NCBI RefSeq assembly: GCF_014203395.1
Contig: NZ_JACHIW010000001.1
Span: 5,811,501 to 5,875,500 of the forward strand
Reading direction: 5' to 3'
Length of the DNA stretch: 64,000 nucleotides
Source: Saccharopolyspora phatthalungensis
GTDB taxonomy: Bacteria; Actinomycetota; Actinomycetes; Mycobacteriales; Pseudonocardiaceae
Shown: positions 27,135 through 36,371 of the stretch, piece after piece
Position numbering within the stretch: the first letter of the stretch is position 1
Layout of the letters: every line of letters starts with the position of its first letter
Program-made: the position numbers and the translations under genes
The notes under the pieces: generated by a model
What the model was told of the DNA's origin: nothing
Databases searched by the model: none
The model's input: the letters and a program-made list of their open reading frames with translations, nothing else

Positions 27135-27472
27135 GCGTCCCGCGTCGGCGTTTCCTGCTGGTGTTCGGGCTGTTCGTCCTCGTCATCGCGGGCGGAGTGG
27201 CCTATTTCGCGGATTCCGCCCCGGATGGCCTGGACTCGGTGACCCAGCGCGGTTGCACCGTGGTCCAGACAGCGCAGGGCGAGCGGTTGGAAGGCCACTG
27301 CATCGCGCAGAACGTCACGAAACACGTGTTTTCCGGGGGGCCGCTGGCCGACTACACCGTCGGCGGCGATGACCGCTGGACCGGTCTGGCCGGCGTTATC
27401 GGGGCGGCCGTCACGCTTGGGGCCGCCGGCGGCTTGTTCTGGGGCCTGCGCCGCCGGACCGGAGGCGAGTAA
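27131..27472 (+). CDS. PDGLE-domain protein, CbiN-like subunit
   Basis: A 113-residue protein with an N-terminal membrane segment (FLLVFGLFVLVIAGGVAYF), the extracytoplasmic PDGLE motif variant SAPDGLDSV, and a C-terminal membrane segment. In CbiM-type transporters a small two-helix protein, CbiN or a PDGLE protein, is needed for metal loading. It overlaps cbiM by ATGA and ends 2 bases before cbiQ, which fixes its place as the N component. The middle contains two cysteines (RGCTVVQ and GHCIAQ) in the loop, not usual for CbiN. Confidence 0.8.
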   Translation: MSVPRRRFLLVFGLFVLVIAGGVAYFADSAPDGLDSVTQRGCTVVQTAQGERLEGHCIAQNVTKHVFSGGPLADYTVGGDDRWTGLAGVIGAAVTLGAAGGLFWGLRRRTGGE

Positions 27473-27474
27473 CG

Positions 27475-28242
27475 GTGGGCGCCGGTCACGCCAGTGCGCT
27501 GCACCTGCCCGGTGATTCGGTATTGCACCGCCTGCCGCCCGAGGTCAAGATCGTGGCCGCTTTCCTGCTGGTGCTGTGCGTGGTCGCGACGCCGCGCGAG
27601 GTCTTCTGGGCGTTCGCCGGGTATGCCGTCCTGCTGATCGGGTTGGCGCTGGTGGCCCGGATTCCGCCGCGCTGGCTGACCAGCCGGCTGCTGATCGAGG
27701 TGCCGTTCGTGGTGCTCGCGCTGGTGCTGCCGTTCACCGCGGGCGGCGCGACCACCGAGGTAGCGGGGCTGGCGCTGTCCACCGAGGGGCTGCTGGCGGG
27801 CTGGAACATCCTGGTCAAGGGCACGCTCGGCCTGGCCGCGTCGCTGCTGCTGGCAGCCACGACCGCGCCCCGGGAGATCGTGGTCGGCTTGCAGCGCCTG
27901 CGGGCGCCGCGGCTGCTGATCACGATCATCACGCTAATGTTGCGCTACGCGGAGGTGATCGTCGACGAGGCCAAGCGGATGCGGATCGCGCGCATCTGCC
28001 GAGGCCACGATCCGCGGTTCCTGTGGCAGGTCGGCGCGACCGCACGCGGGATCGGAACCCTGTTCATCCGGTCCTACGAGCGTGGCGAACGCGTGCACCT
28101 GGCGATGGTCTCGCGGGGTTGGAGCGGTGCGATGCCCGAACTCGGCGAGTCGCGCCGAACGTCCTCGGCGGCATGGTGGCTGGGCATGGCCCCGCCTGCG
28201 GTCGCAGCAGTCGTCCTGGGAGTGGCCTTGTGGACTGTCTGA
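27475..28242 (+). CDS. cbiQ: ECF transporter transmembrane component CbiQ
   Basis: A 255-residue T component that couples the ATPase to CbiM. It has about five membrane segments and the cytoplasmic coupling helices with the Ala-Arg-Gly motifs: IARICRGHDPRF and LAMVSRGWSG. The GTG start at 27475 follows the PDGLE gene by 2 bases; the stop lies inside cbiO (13-base overlap). Cobalt versus nickel cannot be decided; no cobalamin or nickel-enzyme gene is adjacent. Confidence 0.87.
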   Translation: MGAGHASALHLPGDSVLHRLPPEVKIVAAFLLVLCVVATPREVFWAFAGYAVLLIGLALVARIPPRWLTSRLLIEVPFVVLALVLPFTAGGATTEVAGLALSTEGLLAGWNILVKGTLGLAASLLLAATTAPREIVVGLQRLRAPRLLITIITLMLRYAEVIVDEAKRMRIARICRGHDPRFLWQVGATARGIGTLFIRSYERGERVHLAMVSRGWSGAMPELGESRRTSSAAWWLGMAPPAVAAVVLGVALWTV

Positions 28243-29009
28243 GCGAACCACTGCCCGAGCGCACCGCCGCGCCGGAGTCGGTCCCGGCGCTGGCGGCGTT
28301 CGGGCTGGCCTTCCGCTACCCGGACGGCCATCGCGCGCTGGCCGGCGTCGACCTGCGTGTCGAACGCGGCGAGCGGGTGGCGGTGCTCGGCCCCAACGGC
28401 GCGGGGAAGACCACCATGACGTTGCACCTCAACGGCGTGCTGCGAGCCGAGTCGGGGCGCATCGAGGTGGGCGGGCTGCCGGTGGATTCGCGGAATCTGA
28501 AGGAGATCCGCCGCCGCGTCGGGTTGGTGTTCCAGGACCCCGACGACCAGTTGTTCATGCCGACGGTCCGCGAGGACGTCGCGTTCGGCCCGGCGAACTT
28601 CGGGGTGCGTGGTGCGGAGTTGGAAGAACGCGTCCAGTCGGCGCTCGACGCGGTGGGCATGGCCGAGCATGCGCACCGCTCGCCGCTGCATCTCTCCGGT
28701 GGCCAGCGCAAACGGGTCGCGCTGGCCGCGGTGCTCGCCTGCCGACCGGAGTTGCTGGTGCTGGACGAGCCGTCGTCGAACCTCGAACCGGTGGCGCGGC
28801 GCGAACTCGCCGAGGTGCTGCTGGCGTGGGGCGGCACGATGCTGATGGTCACCCACGATCTTCCGTACGCGTTGCAACTGTGCCCGCGCAGCGTGCTGAT
28901 CGACAACGGCACGGTGGTCGCCGACGGCCCCACCGCAGAGTTGCTGGCCGATGCCGAGCTACTCGCCGCGCACCGCCTCGAACTCCCTTTCGGCTTCCGG
29001 GTTCCTTGA
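28230..29009 (+). CDS. cbiO: ECF transporter ATP-binding component CbiO
   Basis: A 259-residue ABC ATPase: Walker A GPNGAGKTT, Q-loop in GLVFQDPDDQLFMPTVREDVAFGP (typical of ECF ATPases), signature LSGGQRKR, Walker B LLVLDEPSS and the switch histidine in VTHD. The GTG at 28230 lies within the end of cbiQ. A single ATPase gene implies a homodimeric group I ECF transporter dedicated to this operon. A perfect hairpin at 29073-29103 lies between it and the converging gene. Confidence 0.92.
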   Translation: MDCLSEPLPERTAAPESVPALAAFGLAFRYPDGHRALAGVDLRVERGERVAVLGPNGAGKTTMTLHLNGVLRAESGRIEVGGLPVDSRNLKEIRRRVGLVFQDPDDQLFMPTVREDVAFGPANFGVRGAELEERVQSALDAVGMAEHAHRSPLHLSGGQRKRVALAAVLACRPELLVLDEPSSNLEPVARRELAEVLLAWGGTMLMVTHDLPYALQLCPRSVLIDNGTVVADGPTAELLADAELLAAHRLELPFGFRVP

Positions 29010-29072
29010 CCCGTCGCGGCGTGCGAGCGATTCCCTTGTCGCTGCGAGGCACCGGGGAGAGAGAAACCATTC

Positions 29073-29103
29073 GCCGTCCGCCGGGGTCGTCCCGGCGGAC
29101 GGC
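29073..29103. terminator. Bidirectional terminator after cbiO
   Basis: Arms GCCGTCCGCCGGG (29073-29085) and its exact complement (29091-29103) with a 5-base loop, between converging genes. Confidence 0.8.
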
Positions 29104-29143
29104 TGTGGTGGAGCACGGCCCTGGAACGTGCGGGACTGGCGAG

Positions 29144-29719
29144 TCAGGCGGCCTGCCAGTCGGGGTTCCGGCCGGTGAGCCCGATCGTCCGGTCCAGCGC
29201 GGGGGCGTCGGCGGGCACTTCGACCGGTGGACCGAACAGCCCTCCCTCGGCCGCCGAACGCGAAACGAACTCCAGGTTCGCGGCCACTGTTTCCGGGTCG
29301 CAGCGGAACGGTTGCCCGGACGCCTTGGCGACGTCCCAGCCGTGTACCACCAGCTCGTTCATCGCCACCTTGCCTGCGATCTCGCCGGGCAGGTCGATCC
29401 CGCCGACCCGGGTCATGCCTTCCCACGCCGCGGGCTGCTGCCACGCCTCGGCAAGCGCAGCCAGTTGCTGGGGGATGCGGGTGCGCCAGTCGTCGGGCAG
29501 CCGGGCAGCGTCGCCGGACGGGCCCTGTGACGTGATCCCGCCGAGGTCTTTGCGGGCCGCGTCGGCGAAGGCCAGCGTCAGACCGCCGACGTGGTCGATC
29601 AGATCGCCCAGGGTGTACTCGGCACACGGCGTCGGGGCGGTGAGCTGTTCGTCGGGGATGTTCTCCAGCAGGCTCGCCAGCTGGCGTGCGGCGGGCCCGA
29701 GGTCGGGCAGCGCGGTCAT
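29144..29719 (-). CDS. TIGR03086-family (DinB-like) metal-binding protein
   Basis: A 191-residue protein of the mycothiol-dependent maleylpyruvate isomerase/DinB-like superfamily. Seen are the N-terminal PTPCAEYTLGDLIDHVGG with its first metal histidine, and MNELVVHGWDVAKASGQ carrying the second histidine. The fold often serves thiol-dependent (mycothiol) transferases or hydrolases in actinobacteria; no substrate can be assigned. ATG at 29719 follows AAGGAG with 7-base spacing. A paralogue of the same family is encoded at 32410-32973, on the other side of the two CNNM genes. Confidence 0.82.
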   Translation of the reverse strand: MTALPDLGPAARQLASLLENIPDEQLTAPTPCAEYTLGDLIDHVGGLTLAFADAARKDLGGITSQGPSGDAARLPDDWRTRIPQQLAALAEAWQQPAAWEGMTRVGGIDLPGEIAGKVAMNELVVHGWDVAKASGQPFRCDPETVAANLEFVSRSAAEGGLFGPPVEVPADAPALDRTIGLTGRNPDWQAA

Positions 29720-29812
29720 CGACGGCTCCTTCGTGTGCGGCTGCTTCCGCCTGAATAGACCCGTTCTGCCGCCGATTCTCATCGGCCGCCCGGCCCGATG
29801 TGCACCGGCGAC

Positions 29813-29836
29813 GGCGATTTCAAGGGAAATTGGCGG
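29813..29836. repeat. Single copy of the 16-base palindromic module (copy C)
   Basis: GATTTCAAGGGAAATT at 29816-29831 differs at two positions from the module consensus seen in the paired copies at 1041-1086 and 53477-53521, and keeps the GGC flank. It lies in the gap between the TIGR03086 gene and the CNNM operon. Confidence 0.5.
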
Positions 29837-29858
29837 ACCTCGGGGGCAGTGGCCCGTG

Positions 29859-30899
29859 TTAGTTGACGTGGGTGGTGTCGCGGACGGTGCCGACGTATTC
29901 CTCGACGAGGTCTTCGAGGGCGACCACGCCGATGGGGGTGCCGTGGGTGTCGGTGGCGGCGGCGAGGTGGCTTCCGGCGCGGCGGAGTGTGGTCAGGGCG
30001 TGGTCGAGGCGGGCATGGGCGGCCACGGTGGGCAGGGGGCGGATGCGGGTGGGGGCGATGGGGGTGGCGGGGTCGTGTCCGGCTTGGTCGAGGACGTCTT
30101 TGATGTGCAGGTAGCCGTGCAGGGTGCCGTCGTGGTGCCGGAGGGGGAACCGGGAGAAGCCGGTGCCGGCCACGGCGCGTTCGACATCGCCCAGGGTGGG
30201 GCGGGCGGGCAGGGTGGTCAACTCGGGCAGGGCGACGAGCACGTCGGCCACGGTGTGCTCGGCCGAGGACAGGGTCTGGGCCAGCCTGCGGTGTTCGGCG
30301 TGTTCGAGCAGGCCTTCGCGGCGGGATTCCACCAGCAGTTCGGCCAGCTCGCTGGAGGTGTAGGCGGTGTCGAGTTCGTCTTTGGGAGTGATCCGCAGCA
30401 GCCGCAGCACGGTGTTGGCCATCAGGTTGAACAACGCGATCAGAGGCCGGGCCAGGGTGACGAAGCCCACCAGCGGGGGCACCAGCCACAGCGCGAGGCG
30501 TTCGGGTTCGGCGATGGCCAGGTTTTTGGGCACCATTTCCCCGACGAGCACGTGCAGCACGACTACCAGCGCCAGCGCGAGGGTGAAGGCCACGGCGTGG
30601 GTGACCGGCTCGGGCACGCCCAGGGCGGCGAACGGGGCCTGCAGCTGGTGGGCCACGGCCGGTTCACCCAGCCGTCCCAGGCCCAGGGAGCACAGCGTGA
30701 TGCCCAGCTGGGCGCTGGTCAGCATCAGCGAGCCTTCCTGGCTGGCCTTGATCACCACCCGGGCCCGGGTGGTGCCCTGGGCCAGCAGCGCTTCCAGCCG
30801 ATCTCGCCGCGAGGACAGCAGGGAGAACTCCGCGCCCACGAAGAAAGCGTTGAGCAGCAGCAGCACCACAGCGAGCAAAATCGCGAGACCGTCGCTCAT
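29859..30899 (-). CDS. CNNM/CorC-type membrane protein with CBS pair (short paralogue)
   Basis: A 346-residue hemolysin-III-unrelated CNNM protein: an N-terminal DUF21 domain with three to four membrane segments (GAEFSLLSSRRDRLEALL and LVGEMVPKNLAIAEPERLALW are diagnostic), then a CBS domain pair (about residues 200-340: FSRFPLRHHDGTLHGYLHIKDVL, PIGVVALEDLVEEYVG). It lacks the C-terminal CorC_HlyC domain of its upstream neighbour. The family mediates Mg2+ or Co2+ export or homeostasis. It overlaps the larger paralogue by ATGA, so the two may form a heterodimer. Confidence 0.85.
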   Translation of the reverse strand: MSDGLAILLAVVLLLLNAFFVGAEFSLLSSRRDRLEALLAQGTTRARVVIKASQEGSLMLTSAQLGITLCSLGLGRLGEPAVAHQLQAPFAALGVPEPVTHAVAFTLALALVVVLHVLVGEMVPKNLAIAEPERLALWLVPPLVGFVTLARPLIALFNLMANTVLRLLRITPKDELDTAYTSSELAELLVESRREGLLEHAEHRRLAQTLSSAEHTVADVLVALPELTTLPARPTLGDVERAVAGTGFSRFPLRHHDGTLHGYLHIKDVLDQAGHDPATPIAPTRIRPLPTVAAHARLDHALTTLRRAGSHLAAATDTHGTPIGVVALEDLVEEYVGTVRDTTHVN

Positions 30900-32230
30900 C
30901 GGGTCACCTCGGCGGGATCGCTGGCAGGGGTGTCCTCCAGGCGCAGCTCGGCGATGCGGTGGCGGTCCATCCGGGTCACCGTCAGCACCTGCTCACCCAC
31001 ACTGAGGTGATCATCGGGCTCGGGGATGCGGCCGAGCTGGGCCAGCACGAACCCGGCGACGGTCTCGTAGTCGCCCTCGGGCAGCCCGACCCCGGTGGCC
31101 TCGGCCAGCTCGTCCGGGCGCAGCAGCCCGGAGATGATCCAGGTGCCCTCCCCGGTCCGGCGCACCGCGGGAATCTCCCGGCGGTCGTGTTCGTCACGGA
31201 CGTCGCCGATGATCTCCTCGACGACGTCTTCCAGGGTCACGATGCCTGCGGTCCCGCCGTACTCATCGACCACAACTGCCAGCTGCAGCCCCGAACCGCG
31301 CAGCGTGTTCAGCAGCGCGTCCCCGTCCAGCGTGGCCGGCACCGTGGGAACCGGACGCGCCAGCGACCCGACCGGGGTGGACCTGCGGGCGGACGCAGGA
31401 ACACCGAAAGCCTGCTTGACATGGACCACCCCGTGCACCTGATCCAGATCATCGCCCTGCACCGGAAACCGGGAAAACCCGCTCCGGCGGGCCAGATCCA
31501 GCAGATCGACCACGCTGTCGTCGGCCGACAGCGATTCCACCCGCACCCGCGGGGTCATCAGCTCCTCGGCGCTGCGGTCGCCGAACCGCAACGACCGGTC
31601 CATCAACTCCGCGGTGGCCTCATCCAGCGTGCCCTGCTCGGCACTGGACCGCACGATCGAGCCCAACTCCTCGGGCGACCGCGCCGACCGCAACTCCTCC
31701 TGCGGCTGGATCCCGAACCGGCGCACCACCCAGTTGGCGCTGTTGTTCATCCCATCGATCAACCACCGGAACACCCGCGAGAACCCCGCGTGATACCCCG
31801 AGACGGCCCGCGCGGTCGGCAGCGGCCGCGCGATCGCGAGGTTCTTGGGCACCATCTCACCGAAGACCATCGACAACGTCGTGGCCAGCAACAGCGCCGC
31901 GGCCAACGACACCGCCTCGGCCGCGTCACCGGCCAACCCCACCCCAGTCAGCAGCGGCTGGATCAGATCACCGATCAAGGGCTCGGCCACATACCCGGTC
32001 ACCAACGTGGTCAACGTGATCGCGACCTGAGCACCGGAAAGCTGGAACGACAACGTCCGGTGCGCCCGCTGCACCGCCCTGGCCCGCCGGTCACCCACCC
32101 GGCGCGCATGAGCATCGACGGTGCTGCGCTCCAGAGACGTCAGGGAGAACTCCGCCGCGACCGCCAGACCTGTGCCCAGCGTGAGAACACCCACGAACAC
32201 CAGGCCCAGCACGGCCCACAAGACATCCAT
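30896..32230 (-). CDS. CNNM/CorC-type membrane protein (full length)
   Basis: A 444-residue protein with the complete layout: DUF21 membrane domain (FGEMVPKNLAIARPLPTARAV), CBS pair (TPRVRVESLSADDSVVDLL, GTAGIVTLEDVVEEIIGDV) and a C-terminal CorC_HlyC domain (RRTGEGTWIISGLLRPDEL to AELRLEDTP). The last domain binds adenine or metal in relatives. First gene of a two-gene operon; the downstream, shorter paralogue starts in its last codon. The promoter must lie in the 179-base gap before 32409. Likely role: divalent cation export in the plasma membrane. Confidence 0.87.
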   Translation of the reverse strand: MDVLWAVLGLVFVGVLTLGTGLAVAAEFSLTSLERSTVDAHARRVGDRRARAVQRAHRTLSFQLSGAQVAITLTTLVTGYVAEPLIGDLIQPLLTGVGLAGDAAEAVSLAAALLLATTLSMVFGEMVPKNLAIARPLPTARAVSGYHAGFSRVFRWLIDGMNNSANWVVRRFGIQPQEELRSARSPEELGSIVRSSAEQGTLDEATAELMDRSLRFGDRSAEELMTPRVRVESLSADDSVVDLLDLARRSGFSRFPVQGDDLDQVHGVVHVKQAFGVPASARRSTPVGSLARPVPTVPATLDGDALLNTLRGSGLQLAVVVDEYGGTAGIVTLEDVVEEIIGDVRDEHDRREIPAVRRTGEGTWIISGLLRPDELAEATGVGLPEGDYETVAGFVLAQLGRIPEPDDHLSVGEQVLTVTRMDRHRIAELRLEDTPASDPAEVTR

Positions 32231-32409
32231 TACCGGCCACCCCGCCCTGGGACACCGGCCATCAGCAACGGAAAGCCGGGACTAACTCCCGGCCCGGTAC
32301 TGCCATCAGGGGATTGTGCCGCAGGCACCGAAAAACTCACTCCTCGACGGAAAACGGAGAAATACGACGCGAGTATACCGTGATCGCCGGTGCTGCCGCG
32401 GCGCCGACA

Positions 32410-32973
32410 TCATCGCGATCGTCCGAGCAGCGCGAGCAGTTTGGTCTGTTCGTCGGCATCGGCCGCCACCGGTCGCGGCGGGGCGAAGATCCCCATCCCC
32501 TCCCAGGCGGTGATCTGCGGGGCGAACACGGTGTGCACCGCCGCCACCAGCGCCGGGTCCAGCCGGTCGTCGGCGCCGATGGCGCGGGCCAGGTCCCAGG
32601 CGTGTACGGCCAGGTCCAGGGTCATCTGCCAGCCGTAGTCCTCGGTCGGGATCACTCCGCCGGTGACGTTCACCTCGCCGCTGGTCGCCGCCGGCTCGTC
32701 CCACGCCCGCCGGGCCGCCGCGGCGGCCTCGCGCCATGCCCCAACCGGATCCGCGCCGAGCACGTCACCGTCGAATCTGTCGCCGACCTCGTCCAGCGTG
32801 GCGCCATCGAGCAGCCAGGGCGCCCACAGCTGCTCGAACACCAGGTGGTTGAGCAGATCCCGCACGCTCCAGTCCGTGCATGGCGTCGGAGCGTCCCACT
32901 GCTCAGTGCCGATGCGACCCACCCGATCGTCGAACTCCGACATTGCCCTGCGGTGCGCGTCCAACAGTTGCAT
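32410..32973 (-). CDS. TIGR03086-family (DinB-like) protein, second paralogue
   Basis: A 187-residue member of the same family as 29144-29719: PTPCTDWSVRDLLNHLVFEQ with the first histidine and MTLDLAVHAWDLARAIGADD with the second. The ATG at 32973 follows AGGAGG with 4-5 base spacing. The two copies are only moderately alike, so this is not a recent duplication. It is separated from the CNNM operon by 179 bases on the same strand. Function unknown; a mycothiol-dependent enzyme is the usual suggestion for the family. Confidence 0.82.
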   Translation of the reverse strand: MQLLDAHRRAMSEFDDRVGRIGTEQWDAPTPCTDWSVRDLLNHLVFEQLWAPWLLDGATLDEVGDRFDGDVLGADPVGAWREAAAAARRAWDEPAATSGEVNVTGGVIPTEDYGWQMTLDLAVHAWDLARAIGADDRLDPALVAAVHTVFAPQITAWEGMGIFAPPRPVAADADEQTKLLALLGRSR

Positions 32974-33196
32974 GATTCCTCCTGGCGTCCATTGTGAATT
33001 CCGTCACTGGGGTGTCTGCGGTGACGGCGAAATCCCTGGCCATGCGTCCAGTGTGGCCGGTTCGAGGCGCGGGTGCGGTCCCGCGTCGCGGCGGGTTTAC
33101 GCCTCGCTGGTCTAATCCACTTGCCGGAGACGTAGCCTGCCGCCGGTCTTTCGAGCGGCTACCGCCGCCTGGTCACTGATACGAGAGGACGTGATC

Positions 33197-34672
33197 GTGC
33201 GTACATCCACGGTTGCGGACGCACCGCAGCAGGGGTTCTTCGGACATCCCCGTGGTTTGCTGACGCTGTTCTTCACCGAGATGTGGGAGCGGTTCTCCTA
33301 CTACGGCATGCGCGCGATCCTCGGGTACTACCTGTACTTCGCGGTCGCCGAGGGCGGCCTGGGCATCCCCGAGTCGACGGCGCTGTCAGTGGTCGGGGTC
33401 TACGGCGCCTCGGTCTACATGACGGGCATCCTGGGCGGTTGGCTGGCAGACCGGGTGATGGGCGCCCAGTGGGCGGTGTTCTACGGTGGCTGCGTGATCA
33501 TGCTGGGTCACATCAGCCTGGCCCTGCCCGGCGGTATCAGCACCGTGACCCTCGGACTGGTGCTGCTGGTGATCGGCACCGGCCTGCTGAAGCCGAACAT
33601 CTCGGGTCTCGTGGGCAGCCTCTACGGCGAGCACGACACGCGCCGCGACGCCGGTTTCTCGATCTACTACATGGGCATCAACCTCGGCGCGTTCGTCGCC
33701 CCGTTCGTCGCCGGCACGCTCGGCGAGAAGGTTAGCTGGCACCTCGGCTTCGGTGCCGCCGCCGTGGGTATGGCCTTCGGCGTGATCCAGTTCATGCTTG
33801 GGCGCAAAAACCTCGGCTCGGCCGGGTCGCTGCCGGTCAACCCGTTGCCCGCCGGGCACAAGGGCCGGGTGCTGGGGCGGGTCGGCGGCATCGCCCTGTT
33901 GTTCGTCGCGGTTCTGGTCGGTTTGTCGGTGACCGGCGTGATGGGGCTGGGCGGCCTGGTCAACGTGATCAGCGTGATCTCCGCGCTGCTCCCGATCGTG
34001 TACTTCGCGGTGATGCTCTCCAGCAAGCAGATCACCAAGATCGAGCGCGACCGGCTGATCGCCTATATCCCGCTGTTCCTGGCGACCGCGCTGTTCTTCC
34101 TGCTGTTCGAGCAGCAGCCGAACACGCTGGCCAACCTGGCCGAGGCGGACACCGACCTGGATATCTTCGGGTTCGTAATCCCGGCGTCGTGGTTCCAGTC
34201 CATCAACCCGCTGGCGATCATCGCGCTGGCGCCGGTGATGGCCGCGCTGTGGATGAGGCTCGGCGAGCGGCAGCCGTCCACCCCGCAGAAGTTCGTCGGC
34301 GGGCTGTTCTTCGTGGGCGTCGCGTTCCTGTGGGCGGTGCTGTCGAAGGCTGTCGTCGGCGACGGCAAGCAGCTGCCGATCATGCTGGCGTTGGTGTTCG
34401 TGATCATGACCGTCGGCGAGCTGATGCTCTCGCCGGTCGGCCTGTCGGCGAGCACCAAGCTCGCACCGAAGGTCTTCGCCTCCCAGACGATGGGCCTGTA
34501 CTTCCTGGCCATCGCGATGGGGCAGGGCCTGGGCGCGCAGGTGGTGAAGCTGTATTCGGTGCAGAACCAGCAGAGCTATTTCGGCCTTGTCGGCGCGGCC
34601 ACGATCGGTTGCGCGATCCTGCTGCTGATGGCTTCGAAGAGCATCAAGCGCTACATGCATGGCGTCAACTGA
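33197..34672 (+). CDS. POT-family proton-dependent oligopeptide transporter
   Basis: A 491-residue MFS transporter of the PTR2/POT family importing di- and tripeptides. The N-terminal signature GFFGHPRGLLTLFFTEMWERFSYYGMRAIL includes the ExxERFxYY proton-coupling motif, and the PTR2 signature region follows (FSIYYMGINLGAFVAPFVAG). About 14 membrane segments. A GTG at 33191 is only 2 bases from the GAGAGG site, so the GTG at 33197 (8 bases) is preferred. Monogenic, ending at a hairpin shared with the converging peptidase gene; peptide uptake and extracellular peptidase side by side suggest peptide scavenging. Confidence 0.9.
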   Translation: MRTSTVADAPQQGFFGHPRGLLTLFFTEMWERFSYYGMRAILGYYLYFAVAEGGLGIPESTALSVVGVYGASVYMTGILGGWLADRVMGAQWAVFYGGCVIMLGHISLALPGGISTVTLGLVLLVIGTGLLKPNISGLVGSLYGEHDTRRDAGFSIYYMGINLGAFVAPFVAGTLGEKVSWHLGFGAAAVGMAFGVIQFMLGRKNLGSAGSLPVNPLPAGHKGRVLGRVGGIALLFVAVLVGLSVTGVMGLGGLVNVISVISALLPIVYFAVMLSSKQITKIERDRLIAYIPLFLATALFFLLFEQQPNTLANLAEADTDLDIFGFVIPASWFQSINPLAIIALAPVMAALWMRLGERQPSTPQKFVGGLFFVGVAFLWAVLSKAVVGDGKQLPIMLALVFVIMTVGELMLSPVGLSASTKLAPKVFASQTMGLYFLAIAMGQGLGAQVVKLYSVQNQQSYFGLVGAATIGCAILLLMASKSIKRYMHGVN

Positions 34673-34680
34673 CGTGACAA

Positions 34681-34709
34681 GGCCGGTCCCGGCGATCCCG
34701 GGACCGGCC
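34681..34709. terminator. Bidirectional terminator between peptide transporter and peptidase
   Basis: Arms GGCCGGTCCCGG (34681-34692) and CCGGGACCGGCC (34698-34709) with a 5-base loop, between converging genes. Confidence 0.8.
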
Positions 34710-34731
34710 TCTCGGGCGGTTCGGCAGTGGC

Positions 34732-36249
34732 TCAGGGCAGGTTCAGGGTTTCGGCCCGGACGTTCTGCGGGTTGCCCGGGTCCGGATACGGGTGACCCGG
34801 GACGTGGACGTCGCCGGCCGGCACCATGCCGCCGACCAGGTAGTCGGTCCCGATCCGGTCCACCTCGGCGTTCCCGGCCACCGCCCACACCCCGTGCTTG
34901 CCGGCGTTGTCCTCGGTGATCAGCACCGACGACGGCAGTGACCGGTGCATCTCCAGCGCGCCCTCGTAAGGCGTGGCCACGTCGTGCACCGAGTTGACCA
35001 CCAGCACCGGCGGGAGTCCGGCCCCGGTGATCTTCAGCGGCCGCTGCCGCGGGCCGTGCCAGACCCGGCAGGGTGCGACGGTCCAGCTGTTGTACCAGGC
35101 GGCCAGCGGGTTCTCGGCGGCGATTTCCGTGGAATCGCGCTCCCATTCGCGGCGGCTGGTCGGCCAGGGGGCGTCCGCGCATTCCACGGCGTTGTAGATG
35201 GCGTTGCTGTTTTCTGCCGCCGCGTCCTTGGCCGACACCTTGGCGAGCAATTTGTGGTCGTCGTTGCGGAGGCGGAAGTCGGCGAGTGCCTCGGCCAGCG
35301 CGGTCCAGTCGCTCTCGCTGTAGAGGGCGTTGAAGGTGATGTCGGTGAACTCCGACGGGCCGAGCACGCCGCGCGGGGCCTTGCGCAGTTCGGCCTGGAT
35401 ACCGTTCCAGGCAGCCTGCACCTGGGCGCGGTCCGTGCCGAGGTGGAACACCCGCTCGTGCTGGGCGATCCAGTCGAAGTACTGGCCCAGCCGCCGCTGC
35501 GCGGCGATGTCCTGGTTGAGGTTGTTGCGGTACCAGACCTCGGAGGTGTCCGGGTTGACCGCGCTGTCCAGGATCATCCGGTCCACGCGTGCCGGGAACA
35601 GTTGGCCGTACACCGCGCCCAGGTAGGTGCCGTAGGAGTAGCCGAGGTAGCTGATTTTCTGCTCGCCCAGCGCTTTCCGAATGCTGTCCATGTCCTGGGC
35701 GTTGGTCAGCGTGTTCAGGTGCGGCAGGTACTTGCCGGCCCGTTGCTGGCAGCCGTCGGCGTACTCCTGCGCACGCTGCCAGTTTTGCTCCCGGGTGTAC
35801 GGCGAGTCCGGGTCGGGCAGCGGGTTCTTCCAGTAGGTCGCCGGATCTACGCAGGTGATCGGGGTGCTGTGCCCGGTGTTGCGGGTGTCGAAGCCGATCA
35901 GGTCGTAGGAGTCCAGCACCTGGGCGGGCAATTTACCGGCGAGCGCGCCAGCGAAGGTCACGCCCGCACCGCCCGGGCCGCCGGGGTTGATCAGCAGCGA
36001 GCCCCGGCGAGCCTCGGGCTTGCGTGCGGGCAACTTCGAGATCAGCAGTTGCAGCTTCTCACCGTGCGGCGCGCCATAGTTCAGCGGCACGTCGAGGTTG
36101 GCGCACTGTATTTGCGGGAAGGGCCGGCTGATGTCCTCCGGACACGCCCCGAACTGCAGGCCGGGCGAGGCCTGGGCGGTCATCCCCGGGACAGCGGTGC
36201 TGGCCAGCACCGCCGCCCCGGCGAGACCGAGTGCGATCGAGCGCTTCAC
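34732..36249 (-). CDS. Secreted alpha/beta-hydrolase peptidase (TAP/SlpD type)
   Basis: A 505-residue exported hydrolase related to Streptomyces tripeptidyl aminopeptidases. The first 28 residues are a signal peptide (MKRSIALGLAGAAVLASTAVPG, cleavage near AQA). The oxyanion region LINPGGPGGAG and nucleophile elbow LGYSYGTYLG are present, with a TAP C-terminal domain bearing the late Asp (VNSVHDVATPYEGA) and His (NAGKHGVW). It removes peptides from protein N-termini outside the cell. The GTG at 36249 has GGAG at 8-9 bases and the signal sequence fixes the start within a much longer frame. Pairs logically with the converging peptide importer. Confidence 0.9.
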   Translation of the reverse strand: MKRSIALGLAGAAVLASTAVPGMTAQASPGLQFGACPEDISRPFPQIQCANLDVPLNYGAPHGEKLQLLISKLPARKPEARRGSLLINPGGPGGAGVTFAGALAGKLPAQVLDSYDLIGFDTRNTGHSTPITCVDPATYWKNPLPDPDSPYTREQNWQRAQEYADGCQQRAGKYLPHLNTLTNAQDMDSIRKALGEQKISYLGYSYGTYLGAVYGQLFPARVDRMILDSAVNPDTSEVWYRNNLNQDIAAQRRLGQYFDWIAQHERVFHLGTDRAQVQAAWNGIQAELRKAPRGVLGPSEFTDITFNALYSESDWTALAEALADFRLRNDDHKLLAKVSAKDAAAENSNAIYNAVECADAPWPTSRREWERDSTEIAAENPLAAWYNSWTVAPCRVWHGPRQRPLKITGAGLPPVLVVNSVHDVATPYEGALEMHRSLPSSVLITEDNAGKHGVWAVAGNAEVDRIGTDYLVGGMVPAGDVHVPGHPYPDPGNPQNVRAETLNLP

Positions 36250-36371
36250 TGGTGTCTCCTCACCGAATGGAACCGGACAGCCTCGCAGCGTAGTTGATCC
36301 AAGTCGTTGCGCACCTATTTTCGAAAGCCCGTATTGCCGGGTCGATTCGAATGTCCGATAAGGACGGACGG

